Positions 38,807 to 39,059 of a DNA stretch of 39,059 nucleotides are shown piece by piece (the stretch's first letter is position 1; the number at the start of each line of letters is the position of its first letter). Origin of the DNA: a virus; the IMG/VR virus record IMGVR_UViG_3300045283_000258, positions 1 through 39,059 of that record. One strand, written 5' to 3'. A program made the position numbers and the translations under genes. A model generated the notes under the pieces. The model saw only the letters and a list, made by a program, of their open reading frames with translations. It was not told the DNA's origin and did not search any database.

Positions 38807-38932
38807 GCAGTCGCCCGATGCTGTAGGCAGACGATCTCTTGTCCGAAATGGGTTGCACTGATCGGGGTATCGTGCAGTGCCTGAACTTGGGGCGGGTGTT
38901 CGGAGAGGGGATGGGTGAAGGATCCCCCGAAG

Positions 38933-39059
38933 AGACCGAAGCCCATGCCCCAAGTATCCGACATGTCAGAGGTATTTGATGCATGCCCTACGATTTGTAC
39001 CACCTTGGAGCCTGGTTCCCCTGTTTGACCCCCCGGGGGGGTCGAGGTCGCGGGGCCCC
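38933..39059. repeat. Direct terminal repeat (right copy)
   Basis: Identical to bases 1-127, including the GC palindrome (here 39027-39043). One copy should be removed when the genome is drawn as a 38,932-bp circle. Confidence 0.9.

Larger units (their letters stand above)
38539..38932. promoter_or_regulatory. Divergent control region with dyad array
   Basis: There is no gene in 38539-38932 or in 1-205 across the junction. In order it holds GTCCAAG-N7-CTTGGAC (38608-38628), CTAGAAaTGC-N10-GCATTCTAG (38629-38657), GTAC-TCT-GTAC (38658-38668), CTGGAG-N8-CTCCAG near 38700, CACGGgCTCACgaGTGAGgCCGTG (38740-38763, split here by lower-case mismatches), CCGTACA-C-TGTACGG (38783-38797) and GCACTG-N14-CAGTGC (38855-38880). 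This lies between the leftward operon and the late block, so it probably carries operators and promoters for both. Confidence 0.6.

Noticed and set aside
1-39059. HIP1-like GCGATCGC repeats as sign of a cyanobacterial host
   Set aside because: Several GCGATCGC sites are present, but GATC is enriched in all contexts, so the octamer is not specifically favoured, and other features do not suggest cyanobacteria.

Overview
The window is a complete, short-tailed (podovirus-like) temperate phage genome in one contig. Bases 1-127 are repeated exactly at 38933-39059, so the molecule closes to a circle, or is circularly permuted, of 38,932 bp. The case for a temperate phage rests on a tyrosine integrase, a divergent repressor/Cro switch, a lambda-O-like initiator with a DnaB-type helicase, terminase, portal, scaffold and major capsid genes, and no tape-measure or sheath gene. 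The host cannot be named. The genome is GC-rich, and several promoters read as TTGACT, 16-18 bp, TAGRGT with the ATG 7-8 nt further on. That layout suits leaderless actinobacterial-style transcripts, but heavy use of CTA codons and the very high frequency of GATC do not point to one phylum.

Layout. (1) 206-21672, rightward: the late virion block. It holds a candidate small terminase, four or five small proteins, the large terminase, portal, scaffold, capsid, head-tail adaptor, a large nozzle-like protein, three large internal/ejection-type proteins, a lectin-like (LamG) protein and a small lipoprotein. (2) 23766-21669, leftward: a recombination operon of a small protein, a fusion of a FEN-type 5'-3' exonuclease with a RecT-type annealing protein, and an SSB. 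(3) 23780-24512: the immunity switch, with a leftward HTH repressor, a rightward Cro, and two copies of one 19-bp box covering the -35 of the Cro and exo-RecT promoters. (4) 24512-30929, rightward: the early operon, with Cro, a membrane-anchored lysozyme-like protein, integrase, DNA methyltransferase, initiator with an embedded iteron origin, helicase, a 27-aa membrane micropeptide and a VRR-NUC nuclease. (5) 31081-36782, rightward: a second early/accessory operon headed by two related HTH regulators, followed by about thirteen small genes, many of them zinc-ribbon proteins, ending in a SLOG/DUF2493 protein. (6) 38538-36884, leftward: small accessory genes with a 410-bp structured non-coding gap. 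(7) 38539 through the circle junction to 205: a divergent control region packed with dyad symmetries.

Genes are packed tightly, with start codons overlapping the previous stop as ATGA, GTGA, TTGA or TAGTG, which implies translational coupling across long operons. The phage encodes no polymerase or primase, so replication should be lambda-like: the initiator binds its own iterons, loads the DnaB-type helicase and recruits host enzymes. Exo-RecT and SSB would supply recombination or concatemer formation for packaging. The least ordinary items are the one-polypeptide exonuclease-RecT fusion, the origin whose repeats are conserved across reading frames, the twin operator-promoter boxes with leaderless starts, the paired regulators sharing an unnamed C-terminal motif, and the dyad arrays in the non-coding gaps.
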